Source of the DNA: Variovorax ginsengisoli
Lineage (GTDB): Bacteria; Pseudomonadota; Gammaproteobacteria; Burkholderiales; Burkholderiaceae_C
DNA length: 64,000 bases
NCBI RefSeq assembly: GCF_030486595.1
Contig: NZ_JAUJZH010000032.1
Coordinates: forward strand, 17,939 to 81,938
Direction: 5' to 3'
In this document: positions 25,126-36,327 of the stretch, piece after piece
How the letters are laid out: the number at the start of each line of letters is the position of its first letter
Position numbering within the stretch: position 1 is the stretch's first letter
Position numbers and translations under genes: made by a program
Notes under the pieces: model-generated
Database searches by the model: none
Seen by the model: only the letters and a program-made list of their open reading frames with translations
What the model was told of the DNA's origin: nothing

Positions 25126-25755
25126 CTACATCTCGTCGATCTGCGTGCTGCGCGTCTGCTCCTGCGCCGCCAGCGAGTAGCGCTCGCGCGTCTTCACGTA
25201 GAAGCTGGCCCCGAAGCGGCCGACCGGAAAGTAGTTCTGCAGCCGGACGCGCCAGGCGTCGGTGTCGATCAGCTCGTCGCGCGCGTGCATCCAGCGCACC
25301 TGGCCGATGAAGATCTGCCGGCTCTCGGTCTCCAGCGTCTCCCAGAGCGTGCACTCGAACGCCACCGGGGCCTCGGCGATGCGCGGCGGCTTCACGGCCC
25401 GGCTCGGCAGCGGCGTGAAGCCCACCACATCGAGTTCGCTCACGTGCGGCGGATGGCGGTCGCCGCAGCGGTGCATCTGCTCGGCGATGTCCTCGTCGGC
25501 CAGGTGGACCACGAACTCGCCGGTGCGCACGATGTTGGCGGCCGTGTCCTTGAGCGCGTTGTCCTGCAGCCGGTTGACGCTGATCATCACGATTGGCGGC
25601 TCCTCGCCGAGCATGTTGAACATGCTGAAGGGCGCGGCGTTGACGACGCCGTCGGCGCCGAGGGTGGTGACCAGGGCGATCGGGCGTGGCACGATCAGGC
25701 TCGCCATGAGCTTGTAGCGCTGGTATTCGGTGAGAGCGGAAAAGTCGATGTCCAT
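25126..25755 (-). CDS. Flavin reductase-like (FMN-binding split-barrel) protein
   Basis: 209 residues of the flavin reductase/RutF-like split-barrel family. Marks are LIVPRPIALVTTLGADGVVNAAPFS (abbreviated; residues ~20-45), PPIVMISV, KDTAANI and GEFVVHLADEDIAEQM. It binds FMN and probably reduces it with NAD(P)H or supports a two-component monooxygenase. The ATG at 25755 has AAGGA at a suitable distance; an upstream in-frame ATG at 25812 would add a poor leader. No partner oxygenase lies beside it. Confidence 0.82.
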   Translation of the reverse strand: MDIDFSALTEYQRYKLMASLIVPRPIALVTTLGADGVVNAAPFSMFNMLGEEPPIVMISVNRLQDNALKDTAANIVRTGEFVVHLADEDIAEQMHRCGDRHPPHVSELDVVGFTPLPSRAVKPPRIAEAPVAFECTLWETLETESRQIFIGQVRWMHARDELIDTDAWRVRLQNYFPVGRFGASFYVKTRERYSLAAQEQTRSTQIDEM

Positions 25756-25854
25756 TCGGATTCCTTGACGGTCACAGGGCGTTACGGCACGAGGCGCCGG
25801 CGTGGTTTCCAATGGACCGCATGCAACGCCCGTGATTCAAAGGAGGATTCGACC

Positions 25855-26742
25855 ATGCCCGAAAGGGACCCAGCAGATTTCAGGCCAGCGCGCGAGTCCT
25901 CGGTCTGGACCTTGGTCGTCGTCGTGGTGGTGATTCTCGCCGCTGCCTTCGGCTGGTGGCGATGGTCCCTGCAGAAGGAGCCGCCGCCGGCGCCGTCTGC
26001 CGCCAGCGCACCGCCCCCGCCCGACCGGCCCGCCGATGCGCCAGCCCCGGCCCCGGTCGCGACCGGCCCGCAGAACCTGGTCGATGCCCTGGCCCAGCCC
26101 GATGCGGCACTGCCGGCCCTGAACGACGCCGACGGCCGCGTCGCTGCGGCGCTCAACGAGCTGCTGGGCAAGAAGGCGGTGGCCTCCTTCCTCGACACCA
26201 GCGGCTTCGTGCGCCACTTCGTCGCCACCGTCGACAACCTGCCGCGCGCACAGGCCTCGTCGCGCATGTGGCCGACCCAGCGCGCGCCCAAGGCCTTCGA
26301 GGTCCAGGGCAACGGCGAGGTCAAGACCATCGGGATCGACAACGCCAGCCGCTACACGCCATTCGTGCTGTTCGCCGAATCGGTCGACAGCGCCCGGGCG
26401 GCGGCGCTCTATGCCCGGCTCTATCCGCTGTTCCAGCAGGCCTACGAAGAGCTGGGTTACCCGAACCGCTATTTCAACGACCGCCTCGTCGCCGTGATCG
26501 ACCACCTGCTGCAAGCCCCGGAACCCCAGGGCCCGGTGCAGGTGAAGCTGACCGCAGTGAAGGGCGAGATGGCGGGCGGGCAGCCCTGGGTCAGCTACGA
26601 ATTCGTCGATCCGAAGCTCGAATCGCTCTCGGCCGGCCAGAAGATGCTGGTGCGCATGGGTCCGGTCAACGAGCGCCGCATGAAGGCCAAGCTCAAGGAA
26701 CTGCGGGCCCAGGTCGCGACCGGGGCGGTGGCGAAGAAGTAG
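25855..26742 (+). CDS. DUF3014 domain protein, membrane-anchored
   Basis: 295 residues. A short cytoplasmic head is followed by one TM helix (~17-36, VWTLVVVVVVILAAAFGWW), a Pro/Ala-rich linker (~44-70) and a soluble C-terminal domain (~75-290) typical of DUF3014. The topology suggests an envelope protein anchored by its N-terminus. There is a strong AAGGAGG site upstream. Function unknown; it is a single gene between the divergent flavin reductase and the convergent ECF sigma factor. Confidence 0.8.
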   Translation: MPERDPADFRPARESSVWTLVVVVVVILAAAFGWWRWSLQKEPPPAPSAASAPPPPDRPADAPAPAPVATGPQNLVDALAQPDAALPALNDADGRVAAALNELLGKKAVASFLDTSGFVRHFVATVDNLPRAQASSRMWPTQRAPKAFEVQGNGEVKTIGIDNASRYTPFVLFAESVDSARAAALYARLYPLFQQAYEELGYPNRYFNDRLVAVIDHLLQAPEPQGPVQVKLTAVKGEMAGGQPWVSYEFVDPKLESLSAGQKMLVRMGPVNERRMKAKLKELRAQVATGAVAKK

Positions 26743-26746
26743 CGCT

Positions 26747-28024
26747 TCAGCCGTCCGCGGCGCTCCGCGCGCGCGCCAGCAGCAGCTTGCGCTCGCGCGC
26801 GTTGCGCGTGAGTTCAGCGGCCCGCTTGAACTCCTCGCAGGCCTCGGCATGTCGGCCCAGCCTGGCCAGCAGGTCGCCGCGCACGCTCGGCAGCAGGTGG
26901 TAGCCCTGCAGCTGCGGCGCCGATCGCAGCGCGTCGACGTGCTCGAGCCCGACCGCCGGACCGAAGGCCATCGACAGCGCGACTGCCCGGTTCAGTTCGA
27001 CGATCGGCGACGGCGCGAGCTGGGCCAATGCCTCGTAGAGCGCCGCGATGCGAGGCCAATCGGTCTGCGCTGCCTCCTGCGCGCGGGCGTGGCAGGCGGC
27101 GATGGCGGCCTGCAGGGCGTAGGGGCCGAGCGCGCCGCCGAGCTGCTCCGCCCGCGCCAGCGCCGCCAGGCCGCGACCGATCAGCAGCCGATCCCAGCGG
27201 GCGCGATTCTGCGCCAGCAGCAGCACCGGTTCGCCATCGGCATCGACCCGCGCGGCGGCCCGCGAGGCCTGGATCTCCATCAGCGCGACCAGGCCATGCA
27301 CCTCCGGCGCGTCGGGCATCAGTTCGGCCAGGATGCGCCCCAGGCGCAAGGCTTCGTCGCACAGCGCGGGCCGCATCCAGTCCTCGCCGGCGGTGGCTGC
27401 GTAGCCTTCGTTGAACACCAGGTAGATGACTTCGAGCACCGAGGACAGGCGGGCGCCGAGCTCTGGCCCGCGCGGCGCCTCGAAGGGCACGCGGGCGGCG
27501 GCCAGCGTCCGCTTGGCGCGCACGATGCGCTGTGCGATCGTGGATTCGGGCACCAGGAAGGAGCGCGCGATCTCGTCGGTGGTGAGCCCGCCCAGCAGGC
27601 GCAGGGTCAGGGCGACCCGGGCTTCCGGCGACAGCACCGGATGGCAGGCCGTGAACACCAGCCGCAGCAGGTCGTCGCCGACCTGGTCGTCGAGGGCGGC
27701 GTCGACCGCGTCGGCGAAGTCCGCGGCGGCGATGGCGTGCCTGGCATCGATCTCGCGGGCGATCTCGCCTTCCTTGTGGGCGTGCAGCGTGCGCTTGCGC
27801 AGGAGGTCGATCGCGCGGTGCTTGGCGGCCGCCGTCAGCCAGGCGGCGGGATTCTCGGGGATGCCTTCGCGCGGCCATTGCTCGAGGGCCGCGAGCAGCG
27901 CGTCCTGCGCCAGTTCCTCGGCCAGGCCGACGTCGCGCACCTGGCGCGCCAGCGCGCCGATGATGCGGGCCGACTCGATGCGCCAGACGGCGTTGATCGT
28001 GCGGTGCGTCTCGGTCGCGTCCAT
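26747..28024 (-). CDS. ECF sigma factor with C-terminal TPR-like extension (ECF42 type, DUF6596)
   Basis: 425 residues, far longer than a plain ECF factor. Sigma region 2 (~10-80; ELAQDALLAALEQWP and WLTAAAKHRAIDLLRK) and region 4 (~110-175; ALTLRLLGGLTTDEIARSF, STIAQRIVRAKRTL) are followed by ~250 residues of DUF6596/TPR-like helices, for example NRAVALSMAFGP and RHAEACEEFKRAA. This architecture with adjacent DGPF proteins is the ECF42 group, which has no anti-sigma factor and is thought to be controlled through its own C-terminal extension. Third gene of a three-gene operon. Confidence 0.9.
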   Translation of the reverse strand: MDATETHRTINAVWRIESARIIGALARQVRDVGLAEELAQDALLAALEQWPREGIPENPAAWLTAAAKHRAIDLLRKRTLHAHKEGEIAREIDARHAIAAADFADAVDAALDDQVGDDLLRLVFTACHPVLSPEARVALTLRLLGGLTTDEIARSFLVPESTIAQRIVRAKRTLAAARVPFEAPRGPELGARLSSVLEVIYLVFNEGYAATAGEDWMRPALCDEALRLGRILAELMPDAPEVHGLVALMEIQASRAAARVDADGEPVLLLAQNRARWDRLLIGRGLAALARAEQLGGALGPYALQAAIAACHARAQEAAQTDWPRIAALYEALAQLAPSPIVELNRAVALSMAFGPAVGLEHVDALRSAPQLQGYHLLPSVRGDLLARLGRHAEACEEFKRAAELTRNARERKLLLARARSAADG

Positions 28025-28035
28025 GCGCCGTCGTC

Positions 28036-28467
28036 TCAATCGCGGGCCGCGGCGCGTTCGCGCAGATGCGCTTCCTGCTCGCGGATCTCGGGCGCGAACT
28101 CGGCACCGAAGTCTTCCGCCTCGTAGACCTGGCGCAGCTCCAGCGCGACCTTGCCGTGGCCGTCGATCGGCGGCCAGCGCTTGACCCATTCGAGCGCTTC
28201 CTCGCGCGATCCGACCTGGATCAGGGTGAAGCCGGCAACCAGTTCCTTGGTCTCGGCGAAGGGCCCGTCGACCACCGTCGGCTTGCCGCCTGCGAACTGG
28301 ATGCGGGCGCCGCCGCTGGCACTGGGCTTGAGGCCCATGCCGTCGAGCATCACGCCGGCATCGATCATCGCCTTGTTGTAGGCCATCATGTCGCTGACCA
28401 GTTGTGCGGTCGGCATGGCGCCGGCCTCGGTCTCGGCGTCGGCCTTGCGGATGATCATGAACTTCAT
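28036..28467 (-). CDS. DGPF/YCII-related protein 1
   Basis: A 143-residue YCII-like alpha/beta barrel with the name-giving VDGPFAETKE motif (~residue 66) and a GFTLIQV strand after it. These small proteins accompany ECF42 sigma factors; their biochemical role is unknown. It lies 11 bp before the sigma gene and 22 bp after the second DGPF gene. The two DGPF copies are clearly diverged paralogues. Confidence 0.9.
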   Translation of the reverse strand: MKFMIIRKADAETEAGAMPTAQLVSDMMAYNKAMIDAGVMLDGMGLKPSASGGARIQFAGGKPTVVDGPFAETKELVAGFTLIQVGSREEALEWVKRWPPIDGHGKVALELRQVYEAEDFGAEFAPEIREQEAHLRERAAARD

Positions 28468-28489
28468 GGTCGTGCCTCCATCGGTGCGT

Positions 28490-28912
28490 TCAAGGCCGCT
28501 TCGAGCGGGCCGCGTCGAACACCCGCTTTTCCTGCTCGCGCAGCTCGGGCGTGAGCGCGGCGCCGAAATCGTCCATCTCGAACACCTGGCGCAGCTCGAG
28601 TTCGACGCCATCGTCGAAGGGAGCGCGGCGCAGCCATTCGAGTGCTTCCTCTTTCGATCGCACCTGCCAGAGCCAGAAGCCGGCGATCAGCTCCTTGGTC
28701 TCGCTGAAGGGGCCGTCGATGACGGTGCGCTCCTTGCCGGAGAAGCGCATGCGCGCGCCCTTCGAGCTCGGGTGCAGGCCTTCGCCGGCGAGCAGCACGC
28801 CGGCCTTGACCAGCGCCTCGTTGTAGTTGCCCATGTCGGTCAGCAGCTGCTGGCTCGGCATCACGCCGGCTTCGGATTCCTTGCTGGCCTTGACGATCAC
28901 CATGAATCGCAT
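28490..28912 (-). CDS. DGPF/YCII-related protein 2
   Basis: 140 residues, YCII-like with IDGPFSETKELIAGFWLWQV near residue 65. It is the first gene of the DGPF-DGPF-ECF42 operon, so the promoter should lie in 28913-28980. It shares the KFMII/RFMVI start and the same strand order with copy 1 but differs at many positions, so the pair is an old duplication. Confidence 0.9.
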   Translation of the reverse strand: MRFMVIVKASKESEAGVMPSQQLLTDMGNYNEALVKAGVLLAGEGLHPSSKGARMRFSGKERTVIDGPFSETKELIAGFWLWQVRSKEEALEWLRRAPFDDGVELELRQVFEMDDFGAALTPELREQEKRVFDAARSKRP

Positions 28913-28982
28913 GTCCTTGCTCCTTCGGTTGCGAGGCCGGCGGGCTGCCGGGCTCTCCAGGACGTCGAAGCAGCGGAGGCGA

Positions 28983-29008
28983 AATCGACAGCCCGCAGGC
29001 CGTCGATT
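28983..29008 (-). terminator. Stem-loop after the gcv operon, possible terminator
   Basis: An 11-bp stem with one mismatch, AATCGACAGCC / GGCCGTCGATT, with a CGCA loop, sits 20 bp past the gcvP stop. On the gcv strand it is followed by only a short T run, and an A-rich run lies on the other side, so efficiency is uncertain. It separates gcvP from the DGPF operon promoter. Confidence 0.4.
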
Positions 29009-29028
29009 GAAAAAATATGTATCTCGCC

Positions 29029-31938
<2,910 letters not shown>

Positions 31939-31966
31939 GGAGGGCTCGGGTGGTGGGGCGTGTGAA

Positions 31967-32344
31967 TCAGTTGTCGGCGGAGAACTTCTCGTAGGCGGTT
32001 TCGTCGAGCAGGGGCTCGAGCTGGGCCGGCTCGCTCACCCGCACCTTGAAGAACCAGCCTCCGTCCATCGGCGCACTGTTGGCCAGCGAGGGATCGGCGC
32101 GCAGGTCTTCGTTGACTTCGATGATTTCGCCGGAGACCGGCATGAAGACGTCGGCGGCGGCCTTGACCGATTCGACGACACCCGCGACCTCGCCCTGGGC
32201 AAATTTCTTGCCGACTTCGGGCAGGTCGACGAAGACCACGTCGCCGAGCGCGTCTTGTGCATGCACCGTGATGCCGACGGTGACCAGTGCCGCGTCGGCT
32301 TCCTGCCGCACCCACTCGTGGTCCTTGGTGTATTTGATGGTCAT
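31967..32344 (-). CDS. gcvH: Glycine cleavage system H-protein
   Basis: 125 residues, the typical length. The lipoyl-attachment Lys61 lies in VESVKAAAD, and the N-terminal YTKDHEWV is standard. It shuttles the methylamine group between GcvP, GcvT and lipoamide dehydrogenase. It lies 63 bp after gcvT. Confidence 0.98.
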   Translation of the reverse strand: MTIKYTKDHEWVRQEADAALVTVGITVHAQDALGDVVFVDLPEVGKKFAQGEVAGVVESVKAAADVFMPVSGEIIEVNEDLRADPSLANSAPMDGGWFFKVRVSEPAQLEPLLDETAYEKFSADN

Positions 32345-32407
32345 GGGGAAAACTCCTTGGAAAAAAGGCTGGCTTGGAGAAATTGGGGAAATTGGAGAAG
32401 AGGGGCG

Positions 32408-33568
32408 TCAGCCGCGGTAGTACCGGGCCGGCACGAAGGGCAGCGTGCTGACTTCCATCGGCACCGGCTTGCCCCGCACCATGGCCTGCAGCCGGGTGCC
32501 CGGTTCGGCATAGGCCAGCGCGACGTAGCCCATGGCGACCGGCCGGTCGACGCTGGGGCCCAGCAGGCCGCTGGTGACCTGGCCGATGGGCAGGCCCTCG
32601 AAGGATTCCAGCACCGTGCCCTCGCGCACCGGCACGCGCTCCAGCGCGACCAGGCCGACGCGCTGGCGCTTCAGCGTCTCGTGGTCGAGGTGGCCGGCGG
32701 TGCCGCTGGCGGCAGTGAGCTGGGCCAGCACCCTGGCCGACCCCGGAAAACCGCCTTCGCGTGCACCGCCGCTGCGCCGGACCTTCTGGATCGCCCAGCT
32801 CAGCGCCGCTTCGACCGGTGTCGTGCTTTCGTCGATGTCGTTGCCGTAGAGGCAGAGGCCGGCCTCGAGCCGCAGCGAATTGCGGGCTCCCAGGCCGATC
32901 GGCTGGACCTCGGGCTGGGCCAGCAGCAGCCGGGCCAGCGCTTCGGCGTCCTGGGCCGCGACCGAGATCTCGAAGCCATCTTCGCCGGTGTACCCGCTGC
33001 GCGTGGCGAAGGCCTCGATGCCGCCGATCCGGACCGGGCCGCCGGTCATGAAGACGAAGCGCTCGATGCCCGGCGACAGGCGCGCCAGCACGGCCGCGGC
33101 CTGCGGACCCTGGAGCGCGAGCAGCGCGTGGTCGGGCATCGGCTGCACCTGGCAGCGCTGGCCGATCCGGGCCTGGATGTGGGCGATGTCGGCGGCCTTG
33201 CAGGCGCCGTTGACGATCACGAACAGCGAGTCGTTGCCTTCGTTGAAGAACATCAGGTCGTCGAGGATGCCGCCCTGGTCGTTCAGCAGCAGGCCGTAGC
33301 GCTGCTTGCCCGGCGCCAGGCCGATCACGTCGACCGGCATCAGGCTCTCGAAGGCGGCGGCTGCATCGGGCCCCACCAGGCGCAACTGGCCCATGTGGGA
33401 GATGTCGAACAGGCCGGCGGCTGCGCGGGTGTGCTTGTGCTCGGCCATCAGACCGGCGGGGTATTGCACCGGCATGGTGTAGCCCGCGAAGGGCACCATG
33501 CGGGCGCCGAGCTCCAGGTGCAGGCCGTGGAGCGGGGTCTTCAGCAGTACGTCGGATGCGGCGGCCAA
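32408..33568 (-). CDS. gcvT: Aminomethyltransferase, T-protein (TTG start)
   Basis: 386 residues from a TTG at 33568, giving LAAASDVLLKTPLHGLH, the normal start region of betaproteobacterial GcvT. No ATG or GTG lies in a sensible place, and GGAG stands about 8 bp upstream of the TTG. Conserved stretches are GARMVPFAGYTMPVQY, FDISHMGQL and YTGEDGFEIS. It transfers the C1 unit to tetrahydrofolate. It is the first gene of the operon and is preceded by a tandem glycine riboswitch; the weak start codon may add to regulation. Confidence 0.95.
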   Translation of the reverse strand: MAAASDVLLKTPLHGLHLELGARMVPFAGYTMPVQYPAGLMAEHKHTRAAAGLFDISHMGQLRLVGPDAAAAFESLMPVDVIGLAPGKQRYGLLLNDQGGILDDLMFFNEGNDSLFVIVNGACKAADIAHIQARIGQRCQVQPMPDHALLALQGPQAAAVLARLSPGIERFVFMTGGPVRIGGIEAFATRSGYTGEDGFEISVAAQDAEALARLLLAQPEVQPIGLGARNSLRLEAGLCLYGNDIDESTTPVEAALSWAIQKVRRSGGAREGGFPGSARVLAQLTAASGTAGHLDHETLKRQRVGLVALERVPVREGTVLESFEGLPIGQVTSGLLGPSVDRPVAMGYVALAYAEPGTRLQAMVRGKPVPMEVSTLPFVPARYYRG

Positions 33569-33624
33569 GGGCGGTTCTCCAAAGGGGCAGTGCTTGTTCC
33601 ATGACGAGAAGCCATGGGCCACCC

Positions 33625-33842
33625 CTGCTGTCCGCTTTACCTGAGAGATTCGCCCCACGATCGGGGTTTGCTCCTTCGGTGGGCGGCACGGCACGCCTGG
33701 CGTGCCGAACCACCTCTCTCCAGCAAGGAAACGCCCGGACCCGGGCGCCTTGTCAGTCCTTTTGCCTGAGCGTTCGGGCCCTTGTTTGGGGGGACCTGCG
33801 CCTTCGGCGGCCCCACCGCGGCGGGACGCTCTCCTGACCGGG
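33625..33842 (-). promoter_or_regulatory. Tandem glycine riboswitch upstream of gcvT
   Basis: On the minus strand the 5' aptamer (about 33842-33745) shows GGAGAGCG, CGCCGAAGG and CGCTCAGGCAAAAGGAC. The second (about 33727-33625) shows CTGGAGAGAG, CACCGAAGGAGCAA and CTCTCAGGTAAAGCGGAC. These are the two cores of the cooperative glycine riboswitch, usually an ON switch for gcv operons. The element ends ~57 bp before the TTG start, leaving a short expression platform. This accounts for most of the 308-bp gap between 33568 and 33877. Confidence 0.95.
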
Positions 33843-33876
33843 GAAGTGTAAGGGAATCGGGAGCCGGCCGGCGACT

Positions 33877-34386
33877 TCAGTGCACCGGCGATGCCGGAAG
33901 CAGTTTCTCGATGCGCTCGCGGATCGCCTCGGCGCGCGCGGCGCCCGCCGCCTGCTCGATCTCGCCGAGCATCGCGCGGGCGGTGACCAGCATCGAATCG
34001 CGGTCGCGCGCCTCGCGCAGCGCTTCGCGGAAGCGCTCGGCCAGCACCGGGTCGCGGCGCACGAACATGCGCTCGCAGAGGTCGAACAGGAACATGCGGG
34101 TGGTGGCCAGCGAGGGCTTGCCGTCGAAGATGTCGGCCGCGACCGGTGCCGCTTCGATCACTTCGACCGGTTCGACCGCTTCGACCTGGCGCCCCTGCAG
34201 GAAGCCCTCCTGCAGCAGGTGGCGCGCCACCCGGCCGGCTTCCTCGCGGCCGCCGAACAGGGCGCCGAAATCGGTCAGCGAGCGCTGGCCGTCGGCCATC
34301 AGCAGCAGGGCGCGCTCGCGCTGCCCCAGCGTGCGGCGGCCGGGCTGGAGTTCGTGGCGCGCCTTGTCGGTCTTGGTGAGGAACAT
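33877..34386 (-). CDS. Conserved hypothetical protein, predicted soluble
   Basis: 169 residues, not recognised. From the ATG at 34386 it reads MFLTKTDKARHELQPG, then a helix-rich region LGQRERALLLMADGQRSL (residues ~20-38) that resembles the start of a winged-helix or DprA-like module, an acidic linker and a helical C-terminus. No membrane segment or signal peptide. Base use matches the neighbours. It lies between the glycine riboswitch and the TRAP genes on the same strand; the 82-bp gap from dctM suggests possible read-through but no clear operon. Confidence 0.6.
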   Translation of the reverse strand: MFLTKTDKARHELQPGRRTLGQRERALLLMADGQRSLTDFGALFGGREEAGRVARHLLQEGFLQGRQVEAVEPVEVIEAAPVAADIFDGKPSLATTRMFLFDLCERMFVRRDPVLAERFREALREARDRDSMLVTARAMLGEIEQAAGAARAEAIRERIEKLLPASPVH

Positions 34387-34468
34387 GGGATGCTGCGGCG
34401 TTGCGGTGGGCAAGCGCCGCAGCATGGGCCCTGCGCGTGACGGCTTCGTGAAACCGCCCGCGCCGGCG

Positions 34469-35746
34469 CTACTTGGCGTAGACCAGGTCGCGCAATCCGA
34501 GCGAGATGCCGGGCACGTAGGTGACCACCATCAGGCAGGCCAGGATCACCAGCACGAAGGGGATCAGGTAGGGGACGATCCGGTCCAGCGAGATGCGCGC
34601 CACCGTGCAGGCCGCGAACAGGTTGACGCCGAAGGGCGGGGTGATCATGCCCAGTGCCAGGTTGACCACCATCACCAGCCCGAAGTGCACCGGATCGATG
34701 CCGAAGTGCTGCGCCACCGGCGCCAGGATCGGCGCCAGCACGATGATCGCCGCGCTGGTCTCGATGAACATGCCGATCACGAACAGCGCCGCATTGACGC
34801 CGAGCAGGAACATCGCTGGCGACTGCAGCACCTCCTGCAGCCAGCGGCCGATCGCGTCGGGCACGCCGGCACGCGTGATCAGGAAGGCGAACAGGCCGGC
34901 GTTGGCGATGATGAACATGATCACCGACGAGGACACCACCGACTTGCGCAGCACCGCATAGAGCTCGGCCGGTTTGATCTCGCGATAGATCAGCGTGCCG
35001 ACGATCAGCGCGTAGAGCACCGCCACCGCCGACGCCTCGGTGGGCGTGAAGATGCCGCCGTAGATGCCGCCGAGGATGATCACCGGCATCAGCAAGGCCC
35101 AGCCCGCACGCCAGGTGGCGGTGCCGACGCTGAGCCGGCCTTCGCCATCGTTCTTGCCCAGCCCCTTGAACTTGCAATAGACATAGACGAAGGCCATCAG
35201 CGCCAGGCTGATCAGGATGCCCGGGCCGAAACCGGCGATGAACAGCTCGCCGATCGAGACCTCGGCGCTGACGCCGTACAGGATCATCGGGATCGAGGGC
35301 GGGATGATCACGCCGAGCTCGGCGCTGGTGGCCTGCAGCGCGGCCGCGTAGCCGACCGGGTAGCCGTGCTTGATGAGCGCCGGGATCAGGATCGCGCCGA
35401 TGGCGAAGGTGGTCGCCACCGAGGAGCCCGACACCGCGGCGAAGATCATGCAGGTCAGCACGCAGGTCATCGGCAGGCCGCCCTGCACCCCACCCACGAG
35501 GCTCTTGGCGAAGTCGACGAGCCGGCGCGAGATGCCGCCGGTTTCCATCAGGTTGCCGGCCAGGATGAAGAAGGGGATGGCAGCGAGGGGAAACTTGTTG
35601 ATCGCGTTGAACATCTCCTTGACGGAGATCAGCATGTTCGCGTTGGAGGCATGGATGCCGAGGATCGAAGCCAGCCCGATCGAGACGGCGACGGAGATGG
35701 TGAGTGCGAAGCAAACCACCATCGTGATGACCATCACCGGCGTCAT
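34469..35746 (-). CDS. dctM: TRAP transporter large permease (DctM family)
   Basis: 425 residues, 11-12 TM segments. Family marks are PFFILAGNLMETGGISRRLVDFAKS (abbreviated; ~residue 56), GSSVATTFAIG, and the substrate-path stretches ELGVIIPPSIPMILYG and GMITPPFGVN. It is the sodium-coupled membrane component that moves a dicarboxylate or related acid. It overlaps dctQ by four bases (ATGA). Confidence 0.95.
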   Translation of the reverse strand: MTPVMVITMVVCFALTISVAVSIGLASILGIHASNANMLISVKEMFNAINKFPLAAIPFFILAGNLMETGGISRRLVDFAKSLVGGVQGGLPMTCVLTCMIFAAVSGSSVATTFAIGAILIPALIKHGYPVGYAAALQATSAELGVIIPPSIPMILYGVSAEVSIGELFIAGFGPGILISLALMAFVYVYCKFKGLGKNDGEGRLSVGTATWRAGWALLMPVIILGGIYGGIFTPTEASAVAVLYALIVGTLIYREIKPAELYAVLRKSVVSSSVIMFIIANAGLFAFLITRAGVPDAIGRWLQEVLQSPAMFLLGVNAALFVIGMFIETSAAIIVLAPILAPVAQHFGIDPVHFGLVMVVNLALGMITPPFGVNLFAACTVARISLDRIVPYLIPFVLVILACLMVVTYVPGISLGLRDLVYAK

Positions 35747-36237
35747 TGGGCGGTTTCCAGTTCGTTGCGCTGCGGGTCGATCAGGTTGGCGACGATGCCG
35801 ATCACGCAGAACAGGCCGCCCACGGGGAGCGCCACGTAGGCCCAGAACATCGAGATCGATTCGAGGCCGGCCATCGACTGCACGCTGCCGCGCTGCGCGT
35901 AGTCCCAGCCCCACCAGATGATCACCGCGATCAGGGTCAGCGCGGCCAGGCACACCACCCAGTCGAGCACCCGACGGACCTTCGGCGGGCTCCAGCGGTA
36001 GAGCACGTCGACGCTGACCATCGCTCCTTGACGGAAGGCGGTCGGGATGCCCATGAAGACCATCCAGATCAGGCTGATGCGGATCAGGATCTCGGACCAT
36101 TCGGCCGGTTGTTCGAGCACGAAGCGGGTGACGATCTGGAACACGCCGAGCGAAGAGGCGACCACCAGCATGAAGCAGGCGATCGCCATCGCCAGGCCGG
36201 TGGTCCAGCGGTCGAGTGCGAGGAAGGCGGATTTCAT
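35743..36237 (-). CDS. dctQ: TRAP transporter small permease (DctQ family)
   Basis: 164 residues with four TM helices, the DctQ pattern. EWSEILIRISLIWMVFMGIPTAFRQG near residue 41 (abbreviated) is the family core. It forms the membrane complex with DctM. It is separated from dctP by a terminator-like hairpin, so it is expected at lower levels than the binding protein. Confidence 0.93.
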   Translation of the reverse strand: MKSAFLALDRWTTGLAMAIACFMLVVASSLGVFQIVTRFVLEQPAEWSEILIRISLIWMVFMGIPTAFRQGAMVSVDVLYRWSPPKVRRVLDWVVCLAALTLIAVIIWWGWDYAQRGSVQSMAGLESISMFWAYVALPVGGLFCVIGIVANLIDPQRNELETAQ

Positions 36238-36259
36238 AGGGGCATCAGGGAATCGAACG

Positions 36260-36292
36260 AAAAAGCGCCCGCCAGTGAGACTGAGCGGGCGC
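36260..36292 (-). terminator. Intergenic terminator-like hairpin between dctP and dctQ
   Basis: On the minus strand there is an 8-bp GC stem, GCGCCCGC / GCGGGCGC, continued by CAGT/ACTG with a 3-nt loop, then TTTTT (36260-36264). It lies 35 bp after the dctP stop and 23 bp before the dctQ start. This is a classic partial terminator or 3'-stabilising hairpin that keeps the binding protein in excess of the permeases. Confidence 0.8.
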
Positions 36293-36327
36293 GCGCTGCC
36301 GCGAGCATGTCGCGGCCGCGGATGGCA

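Noticed and set aside
28036..28912. Assembly duplication of the DGPF gene
   Set aside because: The two copies differ at many residues and in length, so they are true paralogues rather than an artefact.
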